Source: CAZVNZ01 sp964628515
Lineage (GTDB): Bacteria > Bacillota > Clostridia > Christensenellales > Christensenellaceae
Direction of reading: 5' to 3'
NCBI GenBank assembly: GCA_964628515.1
Contig: CAZVNZ010000001.1
Location: 141,513 to 205,512 of the forward strand
DNA length: 64,000 nt
This document shows positions 43,380 to 52,874 of this stretch, in pieces. The first letter of the stretch is position 1, and each line of letters starts with the position of its first letter. The notes beneath the pieces were generated by a model. That model saw nothing but the letters and a program-made list of their open reading frames with translations. It was not told the origin of the DNA and made no database searches. Both the position numbers and the translations under genes were made by a program.

Positions 43380-44676
43380 CATTTGTATAGCAGTATACAA
43401 CTTAGAAAAATACATAGACGACTGTATAAAATCCGCACTAAACCAAAATTTTGAAGATTACGAAATTGTGGTGGTAGATAACGGCTCTACGGACAATACG
43501 GTAGCAATATGCGAGGGTTATGCAAAAAAGTATAGCAATCTGCGTTTTTTTGCATTGCCTAAACCTACGGTTTTTGTAAGAGCGCATATTTATGCCTGCA
43601 AACAAGCAAAAGGCAGGTATATCCATTTAATAGACGGGGACGACCTCTTAGAAGCAAACTACCTTGTAAATATTGCGGATATTATTGCAACAAAAGCCCC
43701 GGAGCTTATAATGGGCAACTTTACCTGTAAAATAGAAGAGGGGGGAAGAAATTATTTAGATGTAGATATAGATGCAGAGCAAATTAATAATAAACCAACC
43801 AAACAAGCCATAGAATACATCTACTCTCTACCATATATTAATTTATATGTATGGCGATTTATTGCAAACAGAAGATTATTCGATTTAGTGGATTTTAATG
43901 GGGATATTGCCCGGTTAATACCAATAGACAGCACAAAAACAAATATGTGGCTACTTAATACCAAAAGCATTTATTTTGTAAAAGAGCCTTTTTATATATA
44001 TCGTCAGCGTGTGGGAAGTACGGTGGCATCAGCAAATAATCCCCTTATAATAGATTTAATTAAAGTAAGCTACCGTTTTGCGCAGATGCTTTTAGAAAAT
44101 AATGCAGACAAATGGAAATTAAACTTAGCCAAAAACCAAAACAACTGGTATGTGCGAATGTTTATACAAGGCTTGCCGGAATTAAATGAGGCACAGCTCC
44201 AAGAAATAGAGCACTTTTTAGAGGCAAACAAGGAAATAAACCTACCAAAAGATTGGGATTTACATACTTTTAACGGCTACATACAAAAATACGGCGCAAA
44301 AAAAGGTCTGCATAATTATTATGATGATTTAACAGCAAGTATCAAAAGTTTGTTTACCGAAAAAACTAAAGAGTATTACATTATGCCGGCAGGCAAAAGC
44401 GGTGCCTTTGCATTAAGGCTTTTGGAAAAGTGGGGGTATAGCATAAAGGGTTTTATAGATAACGACCCTCTAAAAGAGAATACTTTATTTTGCGGATATA
44501 AATGCGCATTGCCCAAAAACCTAAAACATACGGATGCAATGGTTGTAGTTTCTTCAATGTACGATAAAATGGCTATATTCTTTAAAGAAATGCTTAATAG
44601 GCAAGGGCTAAATAGCAATAATATAATTACAATACCTTTTAGCCTGTTAAAACAAAAAGGAGGTAATTATGAATAA
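43366..44676 (+). CDS. Family 2 glycosyltransferase with C-terminal Rossmann-like domain (island gene 11)
   Basis: This 436-residue protein has an N-terminal GT2 domain (about 1-235) with ISICIAVYNLEKYI, VDNGSTDNT and the metal site LIDGDDLLE. A helical region follows, then a C-terminal Rossmann-like domain (about 340-430; YYIMPAGKSGAFALRLL, FIDNDPLKENTLFCGY). The last domain is the same module found on the radical-SAM proteins, here on a transferase and at the other end of the chain. It overlaps the preceding gene by 14 and the following gene by 8 bases. Confidence 0.87.
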   Translation: MPLISICIAVYNLEKYIDDCIKSALNQNFEDYEIVVVDNGSTDNTVAICEGYAKKYSNLRFFALPKPTVFVRAHIYACKQAKGRYIHLIDGDDLLEANYLVNIADIIATKAPELIMGNFTCKIEEGGRNYLDVDIDAEQINNKPTKQAIEYIYSLPYINLYVWRFIANRRLFDLVDFNGDIARLIPIDSTKTNMWLLNTKSIYFVKEPFYIYRQRVGSTVASANNPLIIDLIKVSYRFAQMLLENNADKWKLNLAKNQNNWYVRMFIQGLPELNEAQLQEIEHFLEANKEINLPKDWDLHTFNGYIQKYGAKKGLHNYYDDLTASIKSLFTEKTKEYYIMPAGKSGAFALRLLEKWGYSIKGFIDNDPLKENTLFCGYKCALPKNLKHTDAMVVVSSMYDKMAIFFKEMLNRQGLNSNNIITIPFSLLKQKGGNYE

Positions 44677-45493
44677 ACTAAAAACTTCAATAGGTGTATT
44701 TTGGATAAACACAATATGCACCTTAAAATGCAAAGACTGCATTACATTTACCCCCTATCATAAAAACCCGACCAATTTTCCTAAAGAGAATATCGCCTCG
44801 GATATTAAAGCGTTTTTCCATATTTACAGTTGGGTGGACCACTTAGATATAGAGGGGGGAGAAAGCCTGCTACATAAAGACTTACCATATATTTTAGAGG
44901 AAGCCTTAAAATACAAAGAGTGCTTTAACAGAATACATGTACTTACAAACGGCACGGTTATTCCGTCAAAACAACTGCTGGATGTTATGAGCAAAAACAA
45001 TATATTTGTAATAATAGACGATTACGGCAAAGCGCTTTCCAAAAACATAGAGGAAATTATAAAACTGCTTAGCACTAATAATATAGAATACAGAGTGGAT
45101 ACATACAATGGAGATAATCAATATTTTGGCGGTTGGGTGGATTTTGGAGATATGTCTTACAAAAGCTACACAAATGAGGAGCTAAAAAAAACCTTTTTTG
45201 CATGCAGACAAGCAACCTGCGGTGCACCTTATATAAAAGACGGTAAAATGTTTTTATGCTCGGTGCAGGCGGCAGGGCTTATACATATCCCTTTAGTTAA
45301 AGGGCAGTACATAGATTTGCACGATAACACAGAAACTTTAGAGGAAAAAATCAGCATTGCGGAAACCTTTGGTAAAATCCCCCTAAAAACCTGCGAATAC
45401 TGCAACGGATTTAATGTAGAAGAGGGAGTACGATTAAGGGCGGCAAAACAACTGACGGACGAAGATAATAAGGAGTTAAAAGCATGTCGATAG
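44669..45493 (+). CDS. Stand-alone radical SAM protein A, without Rossmann-like domain (island gene 12)
   Basis: This 274-residue protein matches only the catalytic part of the seven fusions. The cluster cysteines come at 17, 21 and 24 (CTLKCKDC), then IEGGESLLHKD, LTNGTVIPS and IDDYGKALSKN. In place of the WYK element it has a GGWVDFG stretch shared only with gene 13. Auxiliary cysteines are in FACRQATCG, FLCSVQ and CEYCNG, ending with an arginine- and lysine-rich tail. AAAGGAGG precedes its ATG. It overlaps gene 13 by 10 bases. Confidence 0.85.
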   Translation: MNKLKTSIGVFWINTICTLKCKDCITFTPYHKNPTNFPKENIASDIKAFFHIYSWVDHLDIEGGESLLHKDLPYILEEALKYKECFNRIHVLTNGTVIPSKQLLDVMSKNNIFVIIDDYGKALSKNIEEIIKLLSTNNIEYRVDTYNGDNQYFGGWVDFGDMSYKSYTNEELKKTFFACRQATCGAPYIKDGKMFLCSVQAAGLIHIPLVKGQYIDLHDNTETLEEKISIAETFGKIPLKTCEYCNGFNVEEGVRLRAAKQLTDEDNKELKACR

Positions 45494-46287
45494 CAAGAAG
45501 AGTGGCTATTGTTGTAACACTTAGGTGCAACTTAAACTGCAAGCTATGTTGTAATTTGGTGCCTCACTACACCAAAGAAAACAAGCCAATTATTCCAAAA
45601 GAGGATATTATTTCTGATATTAAAGCGCTTTTTGAGCTGTACGAAGAGATTACATGGTTGCAATTTGTGGGCGGAGAGCTGTTTTTGCACCCAAATATGG
45701 GCGATATAATTAAAGAAGCATTAAAATACAGCAGTCAGTTTGAAAAGTTAATTTTAATGGTAAACGGCGGTATTATGCCAAACGCAAACGCAATGGAAGG
45801 CATTTTGCAAGCAGGGGAAAAAATTCAGGTGCAAATTAGCGATTACGGTATACTATCCCCAAAACTAAAGGAGTTAGAAACGCTTTTAGAGGCGCACAAC
45901 ATAGATTTTGTAACCAAAAGTTTTCATGGCGATATTCAGCATTACGGTGGTTGGGTGGATTGCGGAGGCTTTGAAAACAGAAATTACACCAAGGGCGAAT
46001 TAAGCAACGTTTTTGAAAGCTGTTGGCAACGCAGGCTGGAAAACTTACATTGCTACAAAGGCAAGCTACATAACTGTATTCGCTCCCTTTTTTATGATGA
46101 TTTAGGAGAGGTAATAGCACCTGATGACGAATATATAGATTTGCGAAGTAATAACAAAACCATAGCGGAAAAGCGAGCCATAGCGGACGGCTTTGGCAAA
46201 CATGTACTAAACGCCTGTAAATACTGCGGTGGCTTTGACAGCGAAAACGCACAGAGATTTCCGGCGGCAGAGCAGGTAGGAGAATAA
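45484..46287 (+). CDS. Stand-alone radical SAM protein B, without Rossmann-like domain (island gene 13)
   Basis: This 267-residue paralogue of gene 12 has cluster cysteines at 15, 19 and 22 (CNLNCKLC) with an extra Cys23, the SAM motif VGGELFLHPN, MVNGGIMPN and QISDYGILSPK. It has the HYGGWVDCGG stretch shared with gene 12. Auxiliary cysteines are in ESCWQRR, HNCIRS and CKYCGG, and the C-terminus FPAAEQVGE keeps the A-E-Q element. The pair may act as a heterodimer, or one after the other on a related substrate. Its stop abuts the next ATG directly (TAAATG). Confidence 0.85.
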   Translation: MSIARRVAIVVTLRCNLNCKLCCNLVPHYTKENKPIIPKEDIISDIKALFELYEEITWLQFVGGELFLHPNMGDIIKEALKYSSQFEKLILMVNGGIMPNANAMEGILQAGEKIQVQISDYGILSPKLKELETLLEAHNIDFVTKSFHGDIQHYGGWVDCGGFENRNYTKGELSNVFESCWQRRLENLHCYKGKLHNCIRSLFYDDLGEVIAPDDEYIDLRSNNKTIAEKRAIADGFGKHVLNACKYCGGFDSENAQRFPAAEQVGE

Positions 46288-47943
46288 ATGCGTAGAATTT
46301 TACTTATAGCCTGTTTAAGCCACAGCGAAAACAGTTTAAAAAGCATTTGTGCAGAAAAAGAAATAAACATTACACAGCTTTTTGGCTCGGACAATCTGCC
46401 GACAGGCATTCTTAGCATGCAGGCATATGTAAGTAAAAATTGCCCCAACTGTCAAATAGAAATAATAAATTTAAACGCAAAGTTTTTACTTACCCTAACA
46501 AACGGTAATATTAAAGAGGGCATTAAAACAATTTATGCAAATTTTAAAGAATTTATATGTAGTGCAATAATTCCCACATTAAAAACATTTAAACCGGATA
46601 TTGTGGGGCTAAGCGCTTTGTTTGATAAAACCATACCAAGCTTAATTTTAACTGCTGAGCAAATTAAAAGTTATTCAAAAGACATTTTGGTTATAGCGGG
46701 CGGAAACCCCTGCACCAATTTATACAATCAAATATTTAAAGAAACCACCGCAATAGACGCAATTTGCGTAAAAGAGGGGGAAATACCCTTATTAGAGCTT
46801 GCAAAAAGTAATAATCCCATAAGTTATTTACAAGAGGAAAATGCCTTTGCAACACCAAAAAAGCCAAGGGGGCTAAACAACACTCTAATACAAAATTTAG
46901 ATGATATTCCGTCCTTTGATTTAGAGGGGTATTTTGCAAAATATACGGATAAAACCTTGTGCTTACACAACAATGTGTTAGACACCAAGCATTCCTTTAA
47001 CAAACAAGCAAGTATTATGACATCTCGAGGTTGTCCATATAACTGCATTTTCTGCGCATCGGGAGCGGTACACGGCAAAAAAGTCCGTGCCTATTCCATA
47101 AACAGAGTAAAAGAGGAAATAGACTATTACGTGGATAATCACAATGTGGAAACCATTGGTTTTACAGACGACCATTTCCTTTTCGATGTTAAAAGAGCCG
47201 TAGAAATAGTTAATTACGCAGGCGGTAAAAATGTGGATGTCAGATTTCCCAACGGGCTTTCCATTAAACATATAACAAAGGATTTTGTAGATGCGTTGGT
47301 AAAAAACAATGTTGCCGAAGTACAGCTTGCCTTAGAATCCGGCAGCGAAAGGGTGCTTAAAGAAATTATTAGAAAACCGCTCACCCTTAAAAAAGCGGAA
47401 GAGGTTTTTAATCTGTTTGCAGGCACGAATATTTTTGTTAAGCTGTTTTTGGTAATAGGTTTGCCGGGAGAAACTTACGAGGATATTTGCAATGGCTTGG
47501 AATTTCTAAGAAAGGCAAACTTTGGTTGGGCGTCTATATCCTCCCCTGTTCCAATCTCGGGCAGTAGGCTTTTGGAATACACCTACACGCAAATAAACAA
47601 AACCAACTACGATGATTTTTCTTTTTTTACCGATAGCTTTGAAACTAAAGAAATATCCGCAAAATTTAATAATAATATTCGCTATACGGTAAATTTGGAT
47701 ATTAACTTCGTACATAACCCCTATATGCGTATAGGAGAGTATAAAAAAGCGCAGGACAGATTTGGGGCGATAATTTCCAACTACGAAAACCACGCTTTTG
47801 CATGGTATTATTTGGCAAAATGCAATATAAAGCTGGGTCTTGATTACGAAAAAGAGTATAATAATTACTTAAATATAATTGGAAAAGAAAAGTTTTGGTA
47901 CGATTACGCAAAATTTTTTGATTTGGAGAGAGAGAGAAAATAA
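46288..47943 (+). CDS. B12-type radical SAM protein with C-terminal TPR-like tail (island gene 14)
   Basis: This 551-residue protein has an N-terminal cobalamin-binding-like domain (about 1-180; IVGLSALFDK, LVIAGGNPC, VKEGEIPLLEL) and a radical-SAM domain with Cys249, Cys253 and Cys256 (CPYNCIFC). It ends in a helical repeat (KAQDRFGAIISNYENHAFAWYYLAKC) that looks like one TPR pair. Unlike the other two B12-type proteins it has neither zinc ribbon nor Rossmann-like domain. It shares one base with gene 15 (TAATG). Confidence 0.84.
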   Translation: MRRILLIACLSHSENSLKSICAEKEINITQLFGSDNLPTGILSMQAYVSKNCPNCQIEIINLNAKFLLTLTNGNIKEGIKTIYANFKEFICSAIIPTLKTFKPDIVGLSALFDKTIPSLILTAEQIKSYSKDILVIAGGNPCTNLYNQIFKETTAIDAICVKEGEIPLLELAKSNNPISYLQEENAFATPKKPRGLNNTLIQNLDDIPSFDLEGYFAKYTDKTLCLHNNVLDTKHSFNKQASIMTSRGCPYNCIFCASGAVHGKKVRAYSINRVKEEIDYYVDNHNVETIGFTDDHFLFDVKRAVEIVNYAGGKNVDVRFPNGLSIKHITKDFVDALVKNNVAEVQLALESGSERVLKEIIRKPLTLKKAEEVFNLFAGTNIFVKLFLVIGLPGETYEDICNGLEFLRKANFGWASISSPVPISGSRLLEYTYTQINKTNYDDFSFFTDSFETKEISAKFNNNIRYTVNLDINFVHNPYMRIGEYKKAQDRFGAIISNYENHAFAWYYLAKCNIKLGLDYEKEYNNYLNIIGKEKFWYDYAKFFDLERERK

Positions 47944-49805
47944 TGAACTACCTAATAGTATTACCAAAAATGACACAAAACAACCAAGAATGGTATATGT
48001 TTCCCTTAGGAATTGCATATATAAGCGCAAGCTTAAAGCAGGCAGGCTTTAATGTTTTTTGCCTAAACTTAAACTATAAAGAGAAAAGCACCCAAAGCCT
48101 TTTACGCAGAGAAATAGAAAAACACAACATAAATGTGGTAGCAACAGGGGGAATTACAGTGCAGTATAACCCTTTAAAAGACATTTTAGACAGCGTAAAA
48201 GCAATAGACACAAGCATTATTACCGTTTTAGGCGGAGGTTTTGTTACCGCAGACCCCATAAATGCTATGAAAAGCCAACCTAACGCAGATATCGGCGTTA
48301 TTGGAGAGGGAGAGGTTACAGTAGTAGCGCTTGCGGAGGCGCTTAACAATAATAAAAGCTTAAAAGAAGTACAGGGGCTTATCATAAAAAAGAATACGGA
48401 CTACGAAATAACCGAAAAAAGAGGGGAAGTTAAAGATTTAGAAGCTGTGCCCCTGCCCGATTATGAGGGGTTTGAGTTTGAGGAAGTGCTAAAACGGGAG
48501 TCTGACGTGTTTGGGATGTACACAAACAAAATTGCGGTACTTTCTTGCAGTAGATCTTGTCCCTTTAATTGCACCTTTTGCTTTCATCCCTCGGGTAGCA
48601 CTTACAGAAAGCGCTCACTTGACAGCGTGTTTAAAGAATTAGACTTTTTGGTGGAAAAATACAGTATAAAAGGGGTGCATATTTTAGACGAGCTTTTTGC
48701 GGCGGATAAAGAAAGGCTGTTTGAGTTTTGCGACAAAATTAAAAAGTATGATATTGGTTGGTGGGTGCAAATGCGTGTAACCCTTGCTACTAAAGAGGCG
48801 CTTTTATATATGAAGGAGTGCGGGTGCAAAACCATCACTTTAGGCATAGAAAGTGGAGACGATACTGTGCTTAAGAGTATGAACAAAAAAATTACCGTTG
48901 CACAAATAGACGAGGCTATCCAAAATTGCAAAGAGGTTGGTATGGATTTTAGGGGCAACTTAATTTTTGGAGATATTGCAGAAACAGCTCAAACGGCAAA
49001 TAATTCTATTAATTGGTGCATACAAAATAAGCTTTACAATAATATATCAATGGGGTTGATACTTATTTATCCGGGTTCTTATTTATATAAATATGCTATT
49101 GAAAACGGTTTAATTAAAGATCCTGTCAAATACATTGCCCAAGGGTGTCAGTCTGTAAACATTTCCAAAATGAGCAACAAAGAGCTAACAGAGCTTAGAA
49201 ACACCATTACGGAAGTATCGGATAAATACTCGCCTAAATTAAATAACATTAGCATAACCGCTTTTAATAAAGAAAACTACACGGTAGATTTTGAGGGGGA
49301 ATGTTGCAGGTGCGGTAAACTAAATAAATGGCAAAGCATAGGCATAGATATTACCGGACGGCTGTTTCATTGTGTGTATTGCGGACAGGTTCATGGCAAT
49401 ACTTATAAAAATATGTTAGCCCCACAGTTTTTAAACAATGCAACAAAAAACTTAGCAGATATTTGCAAAAACAGTAACTGTGTTGCAGTTTGGGGCATGG
49501 GTACATATATTAAAGAATTGTTTAATAATTATGATGAAGTAAGTAAGTTAGATTTATTGCTGTTTGACAGCTCAAAATATATTAGAGAAAACGGCTTTTT
49601 TGGTAAAGATGTGCTGCCAACGGAGGAAATACTAAATTATAATCCGGATGCCGTAATATTGGGAGTAGCCTCGCAAAACTATCCGCAGGTTACAGAAGCT
49701 TTAAATGATTTATGCAAAAAAGCACATAAGCGGTTGCCTAAAATAATTACTATGGGAAATTTGCTATGCAATAATAATAATGTGCTAACCGCTAAACAGG
49801 AGTAA
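47943..49805 (+). CDS. B12-type radical SAM protein with zinc ribbon and C-terminal Rossmann-like domain, paralogue (island gene 15)
   Basis: This 620-residue paralogue of gene 10 is alike from end to end. It has PLGIAYISASLK and VLGGGFV, GEGEVTV in the B12-like domain, Cys206, Cys210 and Cys213 (CPFNCTFC), and the shared HPSGSTYRKRSLDSVF stretch. A cysteine pair segment (ECCRCGKL...CVYCGQ) spans about 448-482. A C-terminal Rossmann-like domain (about 513-610; VAVWGMGTYIKELF, LLFDSSKY) follows. Two such paralogues in one operon suggest two related methylation or rearrangement steps. Gene 16 starts 3 bases later with AGGAG. Confidence 0.85.
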   Translation: MNYLIVLPKMTQNNQEWYMFPLGIAYISASLKQAGFNVFCLNLNYKEKSTQSLLRREIEKHNINVVATGGITVQYNPLKDILDSVKAIDTSIITVLGGGFVTADPINAMKSQPNADIGVIGEGEVTVVALAEALNNNKSLKEVQGLIIKKNTDYEITEKRGEVKDLEAVPLPDYEGFEFEEVLKRESDVFGMYTNKIAVLSCSRSCPFNCTFCFHPSGSTYRKRSLDSVFKELDFLVEKYSIKGVHILDELFAADKERLFEFCDKIKKYDIGWWVQMRVTLATKEALLYMKECGCKTITLGIESGDDTVLKSMNKKITVAQIDEAIQNCKEVGMDFRGNLIFGDIAETAQTANNSINWCIQNKLYNNISMGLILIYPGSYLYKYAIENGLIKDPVKYIAQGCQSVNISKMSNKELTELRNTITEVSDKYSPKLNNISITAFNKENYTVDFEGECCRCGKLNKWQSIGIDITGRLFHCVYCGQVHGNTYKNMLAPQFLNNATKNLADICKNSNCVAVWGMGTYIKELFNNYDEVSKLDLLLFDSSKYIRENGFFGKDVLPTEEILNYNPDAVILGVASQNYPQVTEALNDLCKKAHKRLPKIITMGNLLCNNNNVLTAKQE

Positions 49806-49808
49806 ACT

Positions 49809-51332
49809 ATGAAAACAAGACCTTTCGGCAAAACAAGCAAAAAAATATCCGAAATAAGCATGGGTAGCACCCGTTTAAAAGAGGAATGGTTAGATAGCAA
49901 AGAAGGCTTGGAGAAATGCGCACAGGTAGTGGTATACTCCGCAAAACTTGGGGTAAACTACTTCGATATTGGGCATAACTATCTGAAATCCAAATGCGAG
50001 GAAATATATAAACTTGCCTTCAAGGAGCTAAAAAGGCAAAACATAAGCTACTACTCGTCCTCAAAAACCATGAGCACCATAGACTTTAACGCAGAAGGTG
50101 CATATAAGCGGGTAATATCCGCACTTAAAAATATGGAGATAGAAAAAATAGACTTCTTTTATGTGTGGAGCATAATGTCTTTAGAGGAATATCGCAGTAT
50201 TATGGGCAAGGACGGCATATACAACGGACTGTTAAAAGCAAAAAACGAGGGGTTGATAGACCATATTTTATTCTCCAACCACGCACCCGTAAACGAGGCG
50301 GTTGAAATTATAAAAGACGGAGCATTTGAGGGGATAACAATATCCTACAACGTGCTAAACTACGGCGCAATGCAACCTATAATAGATGAAGCAAACAAAG
50401 CAAACATGGGAATAATGGTAATGAACCCGTTAGCAGGCGGAATAATACCCCAAAATCCAAAGTTTTTTTCTAACTTATTAAACGTAGAAAAGGAAAAAAT
50501 AGTGGATTACTCCCACGCATTTATTTTGGCGGAAAAAAGCATAACCACGGTGATGTCGGGGGTTAGTAGCGAGGAGGAAGCAAAACGCACCATAGAAGGC
50601 TACTACAACAGCGGAGTGGACTTAAGCAAAATAAGACAAACGGCAAAAAGCAATATAAAGCGGATAAAGCACCTATGTACAGGGTGCGGATACTGTCTGC
50701 CTTGTCCCCAAAATATACCTATTGCACAGTATATGCAGGCGTATAATATGATGTATTTGGACGAAACATCAACGGCATATAATCGCACAAATAAAGAACT
50801 CCTAAAAAACATAGCGGTGTTTAGGAGATTAGTGTTAGAATATAACATCCTACCTCCCAAAAAAGAAAGCGACTGCATAAAATGCAAAGAATGCGAAAGT
50901 AAATGCACTCAAAAACTATCAATAATAAAATGTATAGAAGAAATTTACGAGATGGCAAATAAAGTAGGGGCAACCTACGAACATCACAAAGAAAGGCTAA
51001 ATAGCTTAATACACAGCAAAAACTACAAAAAAGTAGGTTTTTATACGGGTGGAGGGTACACCGCCTACGTAATTGGCGAGTATAAAAAATACTTTGGCAA
51101 CCCCACATTTGAAATCTTTATTTTTGAAAGCAATAAAGATAAATGGGGAGAGAAATTAGGTATTTACGAGATTTCCCCACCTTCTTTAATAGAAGAAGTT
51201 AAGCCTGACGCAATCATAATAACAAGCTATAAATTTAGCGAGGAAATATACAAGGATTTAGCAAAATACAAAGATTTAGGCATAGAAATAATAGAATTAC
51301 ACAACGAGACAGATGTACCGTGGGTATTTTAA
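49809..51332 (+). CDS. Aldo/keto-reductase-like protein with two cysteine clusters and C-terminal Rossmann-like domain, copy 1 (island gene 16)
   Basis: This 507-residue protein has an AKR TIM barrel (about 1-275). Of the catalytic tetrad, Asp53, Tyr58 and Lys86 are present, but the position of the catalytic His is Trp120 (IDFFYVWSI where IDlyxlHxx is usual). Then come a ferredoxin-like cysteine set CTGCGYCLPCP (about 293-303) and a second set CIKCKECESKC (about 358-368), together enough for two [4Fe-4S] clusters. The tail (about 400-507) begins KKVGFYTGGGYTAYVIGEY and looks like the island's Rossmann-like module in a divergent form, ending DVPWVF. Family members oxidise or reduce sugars and polyols. 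Confidence 0.83.
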   Translation: MKTRPFGKTSKKISEISMGSTRLKEEWLDSKEGLEKCAQVVVYSAKLGVNYFDIGHNYLKSKCEEIYKLAFKELKRQNISYYSSSKTMSTIDFNAEGAYKRVISALKNMEIEKIDFFYVWSIMSLEEYRSIMGKDGIYNGLLKAKNEGLIDHILFSNHAPVNEAVEIIKDGAFEGITISYNVLNYGAMQPIIDEANKANMGIMVMNPLAGGIIPQNPKFFSNLLNVEKEKIVDYSHAFILAEKSITTVMSGVSSEEEAKRTIEGYYNSGVDLSKIRQTAKSNIKRIKHLCTGCGYCLPCPQNIPIAQYMQAYNMMYLDETSTAYNRTNKELLKNIAVFRRLVLEYNILPPKKESDCIKCKECESKCTQKLSIIKCIEEIYEMANKVGATYEHHKERLNSLIHSKNYKKVGFYTGGGYTAYVIGEYKKYFGNPTFEIFIFESNKDKWGEKLGIYEISPPSLIEEVKPDAIIITSYKFSEEIYKDLAKYKDLGIEIIELHNETDVPWVF

Positions 51333-51349
51333 CATATATAGGAGAAAGC

Positions 51350-52858
51350 ATGGAGTACAGAGAATACGGCATAACGGGCAAAAAGCTAAGCGCAATAAGT
51401 TTTGGCGCAAACAGATTTGACTCTAAAGACTTAAAAGACAGCGAGGGCATAAAAAAATGCGTGGGTTTAGTATTAAAGGCGGCTAAATTGGGGATTAATT
51501 ACTTTGATGTCGCTCATTATTATTCCGAGGGAAAATGCGAGGAAATATTTAAAATTGCCTACAAAGAAATGAGAGAAACGGGCATAGACTATTATTCTTG
51601 CGCCAAATCGGGAAGCAACACGGATAAAAATGCCGACGCCGTGCTAAAGAGGGTGGAGTTATCCCTCAAAAACTTGGGTGTGGACAAAATAGACTTTTTT
51701 TACATGTGGGGAATTTTAGACGAAAATCACTATAAAGATATAATGAAGAAAAACGGCGCATACCAAGGTGCAGTTAAGGCAAAAAACTTAGGGCTTATAG
51801 ACCACATAGTTTTTTCCAACCACACAAACCCGGATACTGCGGTAAAAATCATCAACGATGGCGGTTTTGAAGGCATTACCTTAAGCTACTCTGTAATTAA
51901 TCACAAAGCAATGGAAAAAGTGCTTGCGGCCGCAAAAAATCATAATATGGGCATAGCGGTTATGAATCCGCTTTTAGGTGGGCTAATTCCTCAAAATGCA
52001 GAGTATTTCGCAAAACTTATGGGCATACCTAAAATCGAAGTGGTAAACGAGGTGCACAAATTTATTTACTCTCACAAAGAAATTACCACAATAATTTCGG
52101 GTATAGAAAACGAAACCCAGTTAAAATCAGGCATTTTGGGTATAAGCTCCAACTATCACACTAAATTTTATAATGATGATGATTTAAGCAAGATAGACAG
52201 TTTAAAGCTCTGTACAGGCTGTAATTACTGCAAGGATTGCCCTAAGAGTATACCAATTTCTGTGCTTTTGCAGTCCTACAACAGAATGTTGCTAAAAGAA
52301 AATAACCACATAGGGTATAAAGACACGCAGGCGCATTTCGCCTTTACAAAACAGCTTACCGCCTACTACAATTATCTTCCCAAAGAGGACAAAAACCCTT
52401 GTACAGAATGCAAAAAATGCGAAAAGGCGTGCACTCAGCACATCCCCATAATCAAAAGGCTTAAAGAGGTTTACGAAATTATTGAGAGGTGCGGAGTGTC
52501 ACAAAACAGGCATAAAGAGCGGTTAGATGCCCTGCTTAACAATAAGCCCTACAAAAAAGTGGGTATATACACAGCAGGAGGTTATACAGATTACGTAATT
52601 GCCGAGTACACAGAGTTTTTTGGCACGCCAAAATTTGAAATAATGATTTTTGATAAAAACAAACAGCTTGCAGGCAAAGAGTTAAGTGGCTATAAAATTT
52701 ATAATGCCGATGATATTGCAAGCATAAAACCCCAAGTAATACTAATCCCCAGCTACAGATACGGGGAGGAAATATACGAGGAGCTAAAAAAATACGAAGG
52801 GAGGGGGATAGAGTTAAAAAAACTGCATAAAGAAAACGATGTGCCTTGGGTTTATTAA
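51350..52858 (+). CDS. Aldo/keto-reductase-like protein with two cysteine clusters and C-terminal Rossmann-like domain, copy 2 (island gene 17)
   Basis: This 502-residue paralogue of gene 16 has the same layout. Asp53, Tyr58 and Lys86 are kept, and Trp120 again replaces the catalytic His (IDFFYMWGI), so the change predates the duplication. Cysteine sets are CTGCNYCKDCP and CTECKKCEKAC. The C-terminal module begins KKVGIYTAGGYTDYVIAEY and ends DVPWVY. The start is ATG 51350 after AGGAGA (51341-51346); an in-frame codon at 51320 would add ten residues over the previous stop region. Confidence 0.83.
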   Translation: MEYREYGITGKKLSAISFGANRFDSKDLKDSEGIKKCVGLVLKAAKLGINYFDVAHYYSEGKCEEIFKIAYKEMRETGIDYYSCAKSGSNTDKNADAVLKRVELSLKNLGVDKIDFFYMWGILDENHYKDIMKKNGAYQGAVKAKNLGLIDHIVFSNHTNPDTAVKIINDGGFEGITLSYSVINHKAMEKVLAAAKNHNMGIAVMNPLLGGLIPQNAEYFAKLMGIPKIEVVNEVHKFIYSHKEITTIISGIENETQLKSGILGISSNYHTKFYNDDDLSKIDSLKLCTGCNYCKDCPKSIPISVLLQSYNRMLLKENNHIGYKDTQAHFAFTKQLTAYYNYLPKEDKNPCTECKKCEKACTQHIPIIKRLKEVYEIIERCGVSQNRHKERLDALLNNKPYKKVGIYTAGGYTDYVIAEYTEFFGTPKFEIMIFDKNKQLAGKELSGYKIYNADDIASIKPQVILIPSYRYGEEIYEELKKYEGRGIELKKLHKENDVPWVY

Positions 52859-52874
52859 ATTTAGGAGGAAAGAC

